From assembly GCA_002914845.1 (NCBI GenBank), contig JXTC01000664.1, positions 1 to 64,000 of the forward strand: a stretch of 64,000 nucleotides of DNA, given 5' to 3'. Positions within the stretch are counted from its first letter, which is position 1; each line of letters begins with the position of its first letter. The notes under the pieces were generated by a model, which saw only the letters and a program-made list of their open reading frames with translations, did not search any database and had not been told where the DNA came from. Of the stretch, positions 12,262 through 23,583 are shown piece by piece. The DNA comes from Trema orientale. Its lineage: Eukaryota; Streptophyta; Magnoliopsida; Rosales; Cannabaceae. Position numbers and translations under genes: made by a program.

Positions 12262-12378
12262 TTTTTGCAATTCTAAATTTTACCTCATATTTTCTAAAAA
12301 TTATCTCCCTCGATTAAATTTTTGTTATTTTAAACTTCACCCACATATTTTTTTAAATTCCATTGTGCCCCTTATTTG

Positions 12379-12854
12379 TAGGGAGGTTCATAATCTATAC
12401 CATCCAATACAATCCGAATGAACCAATCTAATCCAATCTGCAAAGTGCGGACTAGATTTGGATTAGATTGGATTAAATTGCTAAAATTTGCACTTCTACG
12501 AATAGGATATAGTTTTCACCTTGAAAGTAATAGGTCTAATTCAATCCGCACTTAAAGTATATAATATATAATCTATAAAAAAAATTATTTAGTTCATATA
12601 TGCTATTAAATTTTCTATTAGTTGTACTTTAAGATGTAAAATTTTACCATACATACCACACATGATTAATACTTTCTAAAATACAAAACCCCAAATTATT
12701 GTAAAAATAAATAATTCAAAAAAAAAAACCAACACAAAGCCTAGTTATAAGGGCTAATTAAAAAACCCTAAGTAATCGATCCAATCCCCACATTTGCAGA
12801 TCGGATTAGATTGGTTAAAAAATTTATCGTGGATTAGATTGGATGCGACTTCTA
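12379..12854. mobile_element. Candidate non-autonomous hAT-like element
   Basis: The left end TAGGGAGGTTCATAATC and the right end (minus) TAGAAGTCGCATCCAATC enclose sequence with repeated AATCCAATCTAATCC motifs in inverted orientation near both ends (12425-12475 and 12780-12845). Subterminal GGATTAGATTGG repeats are the clearest feature. No convincing 8-bp target duplication was found, so the boundaries are approximate. Confidence 0.5.
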
Positions 12855-13883
12855 ATATTTAATTCTAATTTCTTTGGATTTAACTCTACTTATATTATTT
12901 TGAAATATTTAATTTTGATTTCGTTAGATTTCACTTTGAAAATTCTTTTTAATCCTTACGTATTGATTTTTTCCCTACATGTGTGTTTCAATATTAACAT
13001 TTTTAGATTTTCACGAATTATATTACTCAATTACAAGAGCATTTGAAGAAGATGAAAAAGAAAACATAAAGAACAAAATGAACCAAATCTAGCTTAAATA
13101 ATTTCCTTAATTTATGCCCCCTACCAAAAAAATTTATGGCTCTGTCACTAAACCAATCCTTGATTTAAGAATAATTACATTTTTATATCTTGCATTTTAA
13201 TAACTTTTTCAATATGTAACTTGCGTTTTAATTATTATCAACACTGATCTTCAAATTTAGAACTTGTAACAAATTTATATCTTCTATAAGTCAGACGCCA
13301 ATTTTGACTAATATATTTACCAAACTATCTTTTAAAGTTTATGTATATATATATATATTTGAAAAAAAGTTCAAATTTAAAACTTATCCAATATTGGTAA
13401 ATATACTTATAAATAATATTTAATATTTATAAGTTTTTCATTTTTTTTAAAAAAATTATTTACTTAATATTTCTTCTTTAATATTTATAGGTGTTTGCTT
13501 TTTAAAATTATTTACTTAATATTTATTCTTTTAACTATTAATTTTAATTAGTTTTAATTTTAAAGTAAGTATTAAAATATATATACATATTCTAAAGTTT
13601 AAAAATGATGTTTTGGTAAACTCATTAATGATCAAAATTAGTTTTTGATCCAAGGATGGTATAAATTTGTTACAACTTCAAATCTGAAAGTCAATGTTAA
13701 TAATAATCAAAACATAAGGTATAAAATAAATAAACAATCAAAATGAAAAATATAAAAATGTAATTAACCCTTGGATTGTTGCTAGCAATCTATTATATTA
13801 AAAGATATTGATCGTGTTGTGTTGTACTTAGCTCATCATATGCTCGTGTTGTGACATACTTTAATTAACATTTTTTAAGATAT
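12855..13883. other. AT-rich intergenic stretch, no gene
   Basis: Only AT-rich sequence with weak internal repeats. The text near 13210-13330 (low-complexity, including GTAACTTGCG and GACGCCAATTTTGAC) is echoed in inverted orientation near 13600-13700, which suggests a degraded palindromic element. No protein signal. Confidence 0.35.
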
Positions 13884-13891
13884 AATTTTAG

Positions 13892-14064
13892 TGGGCGCGT
13901 CTACAGTAGGGGCGCCCCTACGTAGGGTCCTGTCTATTCACCGTTGGATGGGAATCTGTATATAAATAGATTCTCTACAGATTCCCGTTATTCCCCACAG
14001 ATTCCCATTCAACGATAATTAAGGCATGATCCTACATAAGGACGCCCTTACCGTAGACATCCCC
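13892..14064. mobile_element. MITE, TGGGCGCGTC family, copy 1
   Basis: Starts TGGGCGCGTCTACAGTAGG and ends with the inverted text CCGTAGACATCCCC. The central part is a near palindrome around CAGATTCCC. It is flanked by AATTTTAG at 13884-13891 and 14065-14072. A second copy is at 48669-48833. Both are GC-rich at the ends against an AT-rich background. The superfamily is uncertain; 8 bp fits hAT, or Mutator at the short end. Confidence 0.85.
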
Positions 14065-14313
14065 AATTTTAGTTTAGATAATATTTTTGCAAACTAATTA
14101 TTATTGTTAATTGTACGTATATTGCATATTATTTCTTGTTTGTCGTGCTTATTTATAGTTATTTATGTCATGTCTGTACTTGATGCTCATATCGCGTCGA
14201 CCCGTGTACAGTTAGCTATTGATGCCGTGTTGACCCATTTTAACTAGATCAATTATGTTTATATAAAATTGCAATACTTTAACAACTTCATCATATATGA
14301 ATATATATATATA

Positions 14314-14517
14314 GGGGTTGCCAATTTAGTAGGTATTTTTTTTTTTTACCTATGTCATCATCTAATGGTGATCCAATGGCTATAATAAGGTGTATAAAAA
14401 GACGTACATCATTAATGTTGTTTCTCCCTCCTACTTTTTACAATAAAAAAATATACATAATAAATTTTCATTGGCCAAAATAATACTTATGCGTAGTTAC
14501 CTACTCGATTGGTGTCC
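14314..14517. mobile_element. Mutator-like MITE, family GGGCACCAATT, copy A
   Basis: Left end GGGGTTGCCAATTTAGTAGG, right end CCTACTCGATTGGTGTCC: imperfect inverted repeats that continue into a T-run and its A-rich partner. It is flanked by ATATATATA on both sides (14305-14313, 14518-14526), which is less informative because the site is an AT repeat. It shares the internal text around AAAGACGTACATCATTAATG with copies at 18201 and 33554. Confidence 0.8.
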
Positions 14518-14559
14518 ATATATATATATATATATGAGTAATAAACTAGGAAAATGAGC

Positions 14560-14930
14560 AGGAAATTGTGCGAAGAGTCTGAAGCGGGAAAGAGAGAGAA
14601 AAAATCAAAGTGGAATAGGATGGTGATTTCGGATGGTGGAGCTCATGGACACAGCCACACTCTTGGATGGTGGTGACGACCAACGGTCCATGGGTTCGAT
14701 TTTTTTACTCTTGGGATCCTCCTTTTCTGCTTTTGCTACTTCATTGTGTTATTGCCCACCGCCACGGCCTTCGCTGCACCTGACACCATCCCAACCACCT
14801 CATCCTCCATGTCGACTCCATAGCTGCCGCCACAACGCACGACCTCAACCTACCATCCTCAACCCTTTCCTGCTCCCAGTTCATCTACCCCACCAATATC
14901 CACGTTTGAGTAAACTCAAAGTGTGAAATT
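14560..14930. other. GC-richer patch of unknown origin
   Basis: About 370 bp with much higher C content than its surroundings, containing a 97-residue plus-strand reading frame (14633-14926) that is Pro/His-rich and looks like a shadow. A second frame has a short hydrophobic run followed by Ala/Pro/Ser-rich text but contains stops. It could be a captured or decayed gene piece. I recognise no protein family. Confidence 0.3.
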
Positions 14931-15071
14931 AGGTATAAAGGGTAATTTTAGTATTAAGTAAATATAAATAATAAAAAAAAAATATTTATTATTTATCAAA
15001 ATAAAAAAGAGATATCCACCAAACTATATCTGTAAAAGTGGAGCTCCCAAAAAACTACTATAGCCAATACA

Positions 15072-15850
15072 TATATATAAGACCATCTCTAATATAAAAT
15101 GTTATTGCCAATTATATATTTAGCACAAAATAATAAATTAAAAAAAAAACAAAATTTTAAACTTATCAACAAATGTAAGTTTTTATTCCAATACATAATG
15201 GTATTTTAAATTGTATTTTCAATTTTGTTTAATAAGGGTACCTAAAAAAAAAAAACACCTTGAACTATCACTCTTCTTAATTTTAACCTTATTTTTTGGC
15301 TTTTGTAGAATTATATGTTGATGTTTAAAACTTTTGCAAATGTTTACCCGCCGTGTACAAATTGTCTAAAAATTTTTCTACTAAACACGGAATCTGAATT
15401 GAAGATATCTTATTGCTAACAAATTAACACTTAGAATATATTGAGAATAACTTAAAAAGCGTTAACATAAATCACTCAATTTGTACACAAAAAATAAATA
15501 TTTACAAAAATTTCAAATATAGATTTATAATTTTACACAAGCCAAAAAATTAGAGTTAAAACTAGAAATGTCAAAGTTCAAAGTATTTTGTTGCAACTAT
15601 CTTTTTAATAATAAACAAGTTAGTTTCGTAATCATTGAATATTGAAAAGTGCATTAATTGAGCGTTGAAAAATGTAAAAGTTATTGATTGAGCATTTGGA
15701 AATTATAGATTTCAATATTTTTGAAGTCATAAATATGACAATAAAATTAGCCAAATTTGGCTCATATTATAGCATAAGTCGAATTTAGTAAAAGAAATAG
15801 CCTCGCATTTGAAAATGCTTTTAATGCTATTAAAAGGTATAAATCTAAAA
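15072..15850. mobile_element. Candidate Mutator-like non-autonomous element
   Basis: The left text GACCATCTCTAATATAAAATG and the right text CATTTGAAAATGCTTTT (inverted) resemble the common plant terminus AGCATYTCTAATGC. Internally, the stretch at 15620-15700 with repeated ATTGAGCATTGAAAA-like motifs resembles 20530-20600. No clean target duplication, so boundaries are approximate. Confidence 0.45.
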
Positions 15851-17676
15851 ATGTGTTTGCTAACAAGCGCCTTTTAGAAATATATTTAACTTAAATTCAA
15901 CGGAATAAGTGTCATACACTAACATAGGAATATAGGACAAATCTAAAAACTTAAGAACCAAAAACAAGAAAATTTAAATTTGAGAGACCGAAAATGGCTT
16001 TCTCAATATATTAAAGGACCAATAGTGCAATTTATCTTACTCTTTAAACTACTAGAAATTTTTAATTGATCATAATTTATGTATCTTGTATACTATAACA
16101 TAAAGTGGAAAAAAAAAAGAATGTTTTTTTTAATTCAAAAATATAATTTTAAAAGCATAACTTTCTTAGAATTTTAGGCACAAATCTTTTTGATAATTCT
16201 TTTCTTGAAACAAAAGGGAATTCATTCATCATATTCAAGTAACTACATTATAATTAGCATTTCAATGCAAAAATCGAATTACAAAACACCAATATAGGTC
16301 AATAGAAAATCAATGAAGCTATTATGTTCTACCAACGATCAAGGAGGAAATATATACAGTTTTTACACCCGATGGGTCAACTAATAGCCCTTATGGTGAT
16401 AAAAGGTTCTCCCTTATTAATTTTATCAAATATGACTCTTAGTATCGCATCACATATCTAAGTTTACCTAAATACCCTAATCAAAGAGTCTAAACCCTAA
16501 ACCATGGCCCACACCAAGCTTCTTCACCAGTGTTTTTCATGAATTTTCGTTATGATAGGAGCTTAAAAGGGTGAGTCGTCGTAACCAAATCTAGTTTTAT
16601 GAGATTTGATTTTTGAAACTCATATATGGTATTCTCGACAGGTTCCTTTATAAAATAGACCTTTTTGAAAGTGAATTTTAATAAAGACATATATATATAT
16701 TTAATTTCTTTACAAAGTAATCTTTCTTCGCAATGCTCGACACTCAACGCCACCCTTGACCATGTAAAAATGCTATTTTACAAAGAGTTTTAAACTATAA
16801 GTATTTTAGTATAAGTCATTTTTCAAATTCTATTTTGTCTTGTTTTCCTTTATTAACTGTGGTCGAATTTCCGTCTATATTTTTTCAACCAGGTCAATTT
16901 TATACAAAGTGTTGGGGATATAGGTGGAAGTTCGGATTTCCAAACTTTTAAAAAAGGTATATTTTTGTAAATGAGTTATAATTAATCTCATATTTCACTG
17001 TAGTATCAAAATAAGATCAAAATTGATAATGAAACCCCAATTTTGCTCTTCTAAATCACTCTTTTTATGAGAGTTGACTCTTCTAGTTGATTATGTAATT
17101 TTTCTCTTGTAGAAATTCATCTTCGATAGGATAAGATCCTCATGATCTAGACTTTGTAAATTTTAAATCTGAAAAAGAAAAAAGAAACACATATAATAAC
17201 ATTGAAAATGAAAATAAAAACTAACAAAATTCACATAGATCTAGAATCAAGTAGGATAAAACATTCATAAATCTAGAGATATGGTAATACATGCCTTCAC
17301 GTACAGGGAAATATTATTAAAATAGAAGAAGATGAAAACACGAAAAAAAAAAAAATCCTTCCAATTTCCTCTCACGAGGTTAAACTCTAGATAGAAGTTA
17401 GAGAGTGGAAGAGAAAGTTTTTAGGGCAAGAAAGTGGCTAGTATTTTCGTAATTGGAAAACATCTTGGAATTTTACACTACAAATTTATCTTTCTTCTGA
17501 TTCTCAAATGGAAATCAACTCACAATTTGTTAACATTTCTAATCACGTTTATTTCATTCCTAAAATATATATATTTACACATATATATATATGTTTCCTT
17601 TTTTTTTAATAACAATTATGCATATTTCGAATATCTAACTCACTCAAAAATTGTATACAAGAACGGGCCAATCTGC
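15851..17676. other. Intergenic, no gene recognised
   Basis: AT-rich sequence with several short reading frames (for example 16550-16753 and 17434-17679) of low complexity and no recognisable domain. No element boundaries with target duplications were found. Confidence 0.4.
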
Positions 17677-17880
17677 TAGGGGTGAGCATGGTATTATGTA
17701 AAAATTCTTGACCAAACTGCAAAATGCAGTAAAAGAAAATCCTCAACAGCTTTGGTTAAAAGAAACTATTAACTGCACCAAACCACGAAATATTATGCAG
17801 CTTGCGGCGATGCAATTTATGCGGTTTGGATCCTACAAATGAGCCTTCACAAATTTGGGCTAAATTGAAGAAATAATCTT
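17677..17880. mobile_element. hAT-like terminus fragment
   Basis: TAGGGGTGAGCATGG at 17677 is a typical plant hAT end. It is followed by subterminal motifs such as AAACTGCAAAATGCAG, AACTGCACCAAACC and GCGGTTTGGATCC. No partner terminus (CATGCTCACCCCTA in inverse) was found downstream, so this is probably a truncated copy. Confidence 0.45.
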
Positions 17881-18200
17881 CAATAAGTTATAACTACTAA
17901 AAAAAATGTTTAATAATAAATACAATATTTATAATATTTAAGAAAGTCATACACTCATAGTTGTCCAAGTAAGATCTTAAAAAGATATAACCCAATTGAA
18001 ATATATTAAAACACAAATATCTAAACTTCAAATATTTAAATATCCTTCCAAACAACATTGTAACAATATTATAATGTTGTTTTGAAAAATATTTAAATAT
18101 ATCAAACTTTAGTTTTCTCTCTTTTTTTTGAACGACTTTAGTTTCTAACTTATATATTTGTATATAAATATAAATTTATATATAAGGATATTTTTAAAAT

Positions 18201-18424
18201 GGTCACCAGTCCATTAGGGTTTTTTTTTTAATCTATAGATAGGTTTTTTTTTAGCCCTGGGATCAATTATCTAACGACTACAATAACGTACATACAAAGA
18301 CGTGTATCATTAATATTCTTTCTCTCTCTACTTTTTTACTATGAAAATACGTGCATGATGAATTTTAATTGACCAAAACAATACCTATTTATATGTAAAA
18401 AAAATACCTACTAGATTGATGCCC
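18201..18424. mobile_element. Mutator-like MITE, family GGGCACCAATT, copy B
   Basis: Left GGTCACCAGTCCATTAGGG, right CCTACTAGATTGATGCCC. It is flanked by a perfect 9-bp duplication TTTTAAAAT (18192-18200 and 18425-18433). The interior shares AAAGACGTGTATCATTAAT with copies A and C. Confidence 0.88.
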
Positions 18425-18433
18425 TTTTAAAAT

Positions 18434-18742
18434 TAATATATATACATTTAATGCTTTGCAGTTTATTGCGGAAATAAAAAATTTATTCTACATTCTAAAC
18501 CACATTACCACACCGTAGCGGTGGAGAAAATCGAACCCAAAACACACCATATAAGATGGGTTCATTTGATTTGTGTAGTTAAGCAGAAATTTACTCACTT
18601 GAATCTGCAATCTAATTGGGCCATTTTGTGTTACACATTTAGGGAAAGAAAAAGTTCTGCCTAAGAAAAAAATACACCTAAAAACCGTCCAATCTGTTAA
18701 GGTCAAAACGAATGGGCAGCCACCTTTGTGGAAAGTCAACAT
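18434..18742. other. Intergenic, nothing recognised
   Basis: No coding or repeat signal beyond the neighbouring elements. An 84-residue minus-strand frame at 18488-18742 has no recognisable features. Confidence 0.35.
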
Positions 18743-19314
18743 TGTTGGCTTGACAATTCAACAGCAAATTTGTCAGCCCATTTTTGTTGACAATGGCAAT
18801 GGGCAACCATTGTAGGCCACCAACCGTATGAAGAGGAAGGGCTTTGGCCTATAAATAGACCCCTTCACAACTTTATCAAGCATTCTAAAAATTAGAAGCA
18901 TTTCAAGTTTTCTCTTTTAATTAAATCTTTTATTTTCTCTTTTTTTCTCCTTTCAAAGAGAGTGGAGTTTCTTTGTATAAGAGGAGGTTTCAAAAAGTAA
19001 TAATGTAAGGTGTGAATGAGAGAATACTTGTGAGAAAGTATTTGGGTGTATTTGGGATCAAGGTTGTGAGTGAGTATTTGTAAACACTTAACAAATTTTC
19101 TCCACACAGTAAAAGATCTGTAGCAATTCCGTAGACGTAGTCCAAGTTAGATAAACCACGTAAATCTGTATCTTATTGTGTTACTTTATTCCGGTCTTTA
19201 TTTCGGAAATCACTATTCACGTATATGGTACTATTTATGTATACGATACTATACACATATAGTACTATTCACACATACAAAAAGTCACAAGTGGGAAGGT
19301 GATTTTTCCCAACA
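18743..19314 (+). mobile_element. Solo or truncated copia LTR (572 bp)
   Basis: Starts TGTTGGCTTGACAATTC and ends TTTTTCCCAACA, so the LTR termini are inverted (TGTTGG/CCAACA). A promoter-like TATAAATAGACCC lies at about 18851, followed by the TTCTCTC-rich leader and the block GGATCAAGGTTGTGAG, text typical of Tork/Tnt1-type copia LTRs. No primer-binding site follows 19314, no polypurine tract precedes 18743, and no 5-bp target duplication was found. It is therefore a solo LTR with eroded flanks or a truncated end. Confidence 0.75.
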
Positions 19315-19689
19315 CAATCTACCTATCTACCTAGTTTGCGTCACTAACTTTTAGAAACTAATGAACACTTCGGAAAAAAAAAAACAATACATAAAAGAAC
19401 TCATTAAAAGTAATTCCATACGGAAGCCGTTATGGTAACCACTAGTGAGTAATATGAGTTTCTCAATATTAGGGGAAAAGAATCACTCTGTAGGAAATAA
19501 CTATTACGATGGTAAATTTCACTAAGGTATGATTTGCCACATCATAGTTATATGTATATTATCTTAGCCCAAAGATTTACCTCGAAAAAAGAAAAGAAAA
19601 AAAATCGTAAGAAAACTATTACATAAGACTAGTTTCTACTAATTATGTTATTATCATAAGATGATCGTGTAGTAGCTGTTTTTGTACGA
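19315..19689. other. Intergenic, nothing recognised
   Basis: AT-rich sequence without coding or repeat structure that I can name. Confidence 0.35.
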
Positions 19690-20163
19690 AACCCTCTATG
19701 TTATTATAAATATGAAAAAAAAGAAAAAAAATCCTTTGATTTGATTTTTTATAATAAAAAATTTTGTAATTTGACTATTTTGAAAATCGACATCCTCGTA
19801 TCATCAAAATTGGGGAAATTAATGAAAAATGACTAATCACACTTAATGAAAGGCATATTTAGATTTAAAATAAATTTAAATTTTATCTATACTAGTTTCC
19901 TAATATTTAGATTTTTAAAATATACTCATAATGATAAAATAGTTTTTAAATAACTATATATGTATCAAAATATAATGTAAAGATAATATATACCTAAATC
20001 TGCTATCCACTAATGGGAATTTTATCATTTCTTATTAATTTTCCCAAATTTAGGTTAAATGAGAAAGTTGAATTTCAAAATATTTCAATTATAAGGTTTT
20101 TTTAATAAAAAAAATCAAATTAAAGAGTGTTTTACCATATTTATTAAAACACATAGGGTTTCA
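19690..20163. mobile_element. Long-inverted-repeat MITE (family with AAATCAAA ends)
   Basis: GAAACCCTCTATG on the left pairs with CATAGGGTTTC on the right. Inside, TTTGATTTGATTTTTTATAA on the left pairs with TAATAAAAAAAATCAAATTA on the right, and TGTAATTTGACTATTTTG with its inverted partner around 20060-20090. A related element lies at 31750-32170. No clear target duplication. Confidence 0.7.
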
Positions 20164-20269
20164 TAATATATATATATATATATTAAAATACGATGTCATT
20201 TTATGACGTTTTCACTTATTATGGTCTTAAAACATTTTCTTTTCACAAGTTCATAACTAAAATAAGCCG

Positions 20270-20760
20270 GAGAGTCAAACTTAATTATTTTTTGCTTTCA
20301 ACACCAAACTCATAATAGTATAAACCAATAAATTGAAGTTTGATTCATTATGAAACCATATCCGATGCAAATAATGTTATTGCTGTTGTTACACTTCATA
20401 CAAAAATTAGTAAAACGATAAATTTGACACTAAATTTAAATTTTTACACCAATGCACAATCCTACTTAAAATGCTACTTTTTTTTGTTATATTTAATAAT
20501 TAATAGTCGATTTTGCAATCGGCTGAGAATTAAAAAAGTATGTTGATTGATCATTGAAAAGTGTTAAGCAATTGATGGAGTATTGATAAAGTATGAATTT
20601 TAACATTAAAAATTTTTAAGATTATGCTATACTTGAGACCAAGTATAGTATATGTTAAATATGACACAACAAATGATATTGCATTAGAAGATAATTTTTG
20701 TGCTCTATGCCAAATAAGCATCAGCAAAATAACATAGCATTGTACTAGAAATGCTCAATA
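20270..20760. mobile_element. Diverged Mutator-like repeat, right end visible
   Basis: The right end reads (inverted) TTGAGCATTTCTAGTACAATG, a common plant Mutator-type MITE terminus. The middle (20530-20600) resembles 15620-15700. The left end could not be placed. The short plus-strand frame 20340-20546 is not a gene. Confidence 0.4.
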
Positions 20761-20812
20761 TTGCGAATACAAAATACCAAAACCTAATAACTATTTGCTT
20801 AAAAAAAAATTT

Positions 20813-20982
20813 TAATTCCATTTGCACTCTCTTTTATATTTTCTCAATCTCACTAATTAATATATGAATTCTAGTATTTAGTTTCATATTTTAATAATAT
20901 AACAACTCATAATAGAATTCACATACCAATTATTACTAAGTGATATAACTGAAGAGTGTAAAAGAGAGTGCATTTAGAATTT
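20813..20982. mobile_element. Short MITE, TGCACTCTCTTTTA family, copy 1
   Basis: ATTTGCACTCTCTTTTATA at 20819 is mirrored by AGTGTAAAAGAGAGTGCATT near 20955-20973. The centre has an AGAATTCACAT-like block shared with copy 2 at 21851-22025. Element length is about 170 bp, with no coding. Confidence 0.8.
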
Positions 20983-21599
20983 ATCTAGAAACAATTCCGA
21001 AAATTCAAATTTTCTTGGGAGTTCTTATAAAATAGTAGTTTTAAGATTTAACTTACCAAAACTATGTCCATGTTATGGTTTTAAACATCAACTAGCTACT
21101 CGCAAAACTCAACCCGTCACTTAATGAAACTCAAGTCGTCAATGGATAAACTTTAACAAATTAGTTAAAAAAACTCAACCAAATAGTTAACAAAACTCAA
21201 CTAGTAAATAGACAAGTCTCAACTAATTGGAAAAAACTTATGGATAAATTAGAAACTTTACAACAAAAACTGCTATAAAACGAAAAATTAAAAAGACTCT
21301 GCTATTGAATTTTATAAAATTTGAAACTTAATCCTATGAATTTCTAGGGAGCCTAATTTCCTCTATTTTCTTGTGGGCTTATAAACCCATGAGACTAGCC
21401 TAATCAGACTTGGATGCCAGGCCATTTGTAAAATGAAAATGAATAAGTTCACCAAACAATACTCAATTATCATGATCAGAAATTCTAGTCATTTTTCAAA
21501 AATTTTGAAATTTGTTCTCTGTTAGTCCATGGGCACTTATCCCATTAAAAAAATTGGATTAGAGTGTCATTTTTCTACACTTCATTTTTAATAGATGTT
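20983..21599. other. Intergenic, short CTCAACTAGT-type direct repeats
   Basis: Between about 21105 and 21240, AAACTCAAC followed by YAGTTAA or similar recurs at least four times in a loose array. Otherwise AT-rich with no gene. Confidence 0.4.
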
Positions 21600-21780
21600 C
21601 ATTTTTCTCTTTTTTATAGGTAAATGTAGTCGAGTATATGTATTTTTACACTCGGTATTTCTACTTATATACCAGTTTTAGTTTATCCATTAATATACTA
21701 GTTATTTTGACACAGTATTTAAAAAATGGATATTTACATAAAATAGGCCAAAAATTTGGTCATTTTGCCATAAGTCGCTT
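21600..21780. repeat. Diverged relative of the 54369/58191 MITE family
   Basis: Shares the order ATTTTTACACTYGGTAT, TATACCAGTTTTAGTT and GGCCAAAAATTTGGTCA with the two better copies, but with many changes. Ends are not definable. Confidence 0.4.
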
Positions 21781-21850
21781 AAATTTAAGGGCACAGAAGT
21801 ATTTTCATACATAAGTTGAGTTTGGAATACGTCCTTAACTTTTCTTATTG

Positions 21851-22025
21851 AAGAATGCTGGCAACATTATCTTTTACACTCTCTTTTGTACTCTTCTAAT
21901 CTTACTGCTTAACATGTGGATTCCACTATAATTTATTGCATTATTAAAATATTAAATTGGATAGTAGAATTCACGTGTCAGACAGTGAGACTGAAGAGTG
22001 TAAAAGAGAGTGCATTTAGTATTCT
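21851..22025. mobile_element. Short MITE, TGCACTCTCTTTTA family, copy 2
   Basis: The left side, TCTTTTACACTCTCTTTTG, is paired with AGAGTGTAAAAGAGAGTGCA on the right. AGAATTCACGTGTCAG in the centre aligns with the centre of copy 1 at 20813-20982. The left repeat carries an insertion relative to the right one. Confidence 0.8.
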
Positions 22026-22864
22026 CTTTTTTATTTGGTTCCTTTCCATTTAAGGATTTAACAAAAAAATGTTTTAAAGGACCGCAAATGTAAAAACAAA
22101 AAAAGCAAAGAAAAACAAAAAACAAAGTTTTGAAAGTCTAAGACTAAAACGAGAAATTTTAAAATTGGGACAAAAAGTGACCTTATAAATGATGATGGGG
22201 CTTTTTATAGAAATCCAGGCCCATAGGGTTAAAAATTAAAAAGTTCTACATGGGCTGATTTTTTGGAAAAATTCAGATTGATTTAGAAACATATCACTTT
22301 TGAAAAGTCTTTAGAACAATATCACTTTTTATAAATATTTAGAAAAATACCAATTTTTATTTAAAATTGGTATTTCTCAGTAATACTCGAGATAACCAGT
22401 TGGGTTACTTTGGGTAACCAATCTTGTTACTTGAAGTAACTAATCAAGTTGCCTCAGATAATTTGACAAGTTACCTCAAGTATCTCACCAATTAATAAAA
22501 AGTGGAATTTTTCTAATTAAATCCGGAATTTTTCAAACAATTTCAGAAATCCATTTTTCAAATTTTTTTAAACTTTTACCATAAAAAATCTAATTTCCTC
22601 ATGATGATATAGGAACCAAAAAAGTGAATATTCCTAAAGATTATGCTACAAACTTAAAATAAAATGCCATCAAACCTATTGTCTAGTAAAAAGATAAATC
22701 TCAACTTTCACGGCCTACACTAAGTCTAAAACGTATAAATTACATTAGAGGTGCATGGTGGTTTTCTTAAGCGATTGGGTTAAGTAGACAATTACCACTC
22801 TTTTCAAATATTTAACTAAATTTACCACTACTATTAGATTTTACCACTTTTGGGAGGGAATTAG
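22026..22864. other. Intergenic with a small GTTACY repeat patch
   Basis: No gene. At about 22385-22490 short units with GGTTACTT, GTAACC, GTTACTT and AAGTAAC occur in both orientations. The surrounding sequence has a repeated AGAAAAATACCAATTTT-like text near 22310-22360. Confidence 0.4.
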
Positions 22865-22999
22865 TCAAGAATTTGTCAAGAATCCATCAAGAATCCGTTA
22901 AGAATCCATCAAGAATCTGTCAAGATTACCACTGATGTCAAGAATCTGTCGAGAATCCGTCCAGAATCCATCAAGATTGTCAAGAATCTGTCAAGAATT
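22865..22999. repeat. 11-bp minisatellite, unit TCAAGAATCCR
   Basis: About twelve units of TCAAGAATCYR in tandem, interrupted once by ATTACCACTGATG and once by a shortened unit. Period 11 is kept on both sides of the interruption. Confidence 0.9.
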
Positions 23000-23210
23000 C
23001 ATTTGAAAAAGTGGTATGGTGGTAGATTTAATTAATGAGGAAAAAAAAGTGGTATTCACCTAATTTATTCTAAGCGATTATGCAAGTTTTTTTGGGGCTA
23101 GTTTGATGGTTCTATTGTTTAACTTGAGGAACTTATAATCCAGGAACCTGCGGTTGAGTTTTATGACAATATTTTTTTTTTCATAATATATATAGCAGAA
23201 TTTATGGAGT

Positions 23211-23316
23211 ATGACGAGAGTTAGTTTCTAATACCTGATTCTAGTGCCATTATGCAAATACATATGACAAGAGTTAGTTTCTAATACCTGATTCTAGTGC
23301 CATTATGCAAATATTC
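23211..23316. repeat. 53-bp tandem duplication
   Basis: Two copies of a 53-bp unit starting ATGACRAGAGTTAGTTTC (23211-23263 and 23264-23316), nearly identical, so a recent local duplication. Confidence 0.92.
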
Positions 23317-23578
23317 TAGAATATCCTTAATAGTATTCAAATTTACCTATTAATGTTGTTCCTATCGGTAGAAAAAACAACAAACTAGGAGAGAACGAGA
23401 CTACGAGAGGTATGAATTTATTTAGGATTCTTTTACCCAATTCACCAAAGCTCCTTTTAGAACGAAAATACTCAAAGGGGTTACCATGAAGGTTTCCAAT
23501 ATCAGAAGAAGTCCAAACCAAATGATATGAGGATCTCAAATAATGAAATAAAAAAGATTAGTATAAAGGCATGTGGAA
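23317..23578. other. Left flank of the copia element
   Basis: Contains a 70-residue minus-strand frame (23327-23539) that is not AT-biased and reads like protein text (for example WTSSDIGNLHGNPF), but I recognise no family. It could be a fragment of a gene or of an organellar insertion. Confidence 0.3.
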
Positions 23579-23583
23579 ATATT

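Noticed and set aside
18743..19314. Complete copia element
   Set aside because: Only one LTR, no primer-binding site or purine tract beside it, and no gag-pol text nearby.
22865..22999. CRISPR-like array
   Set aside because: The 11-bp units are contiguous with no unique spacers, and the context is a plant nuclear genome.
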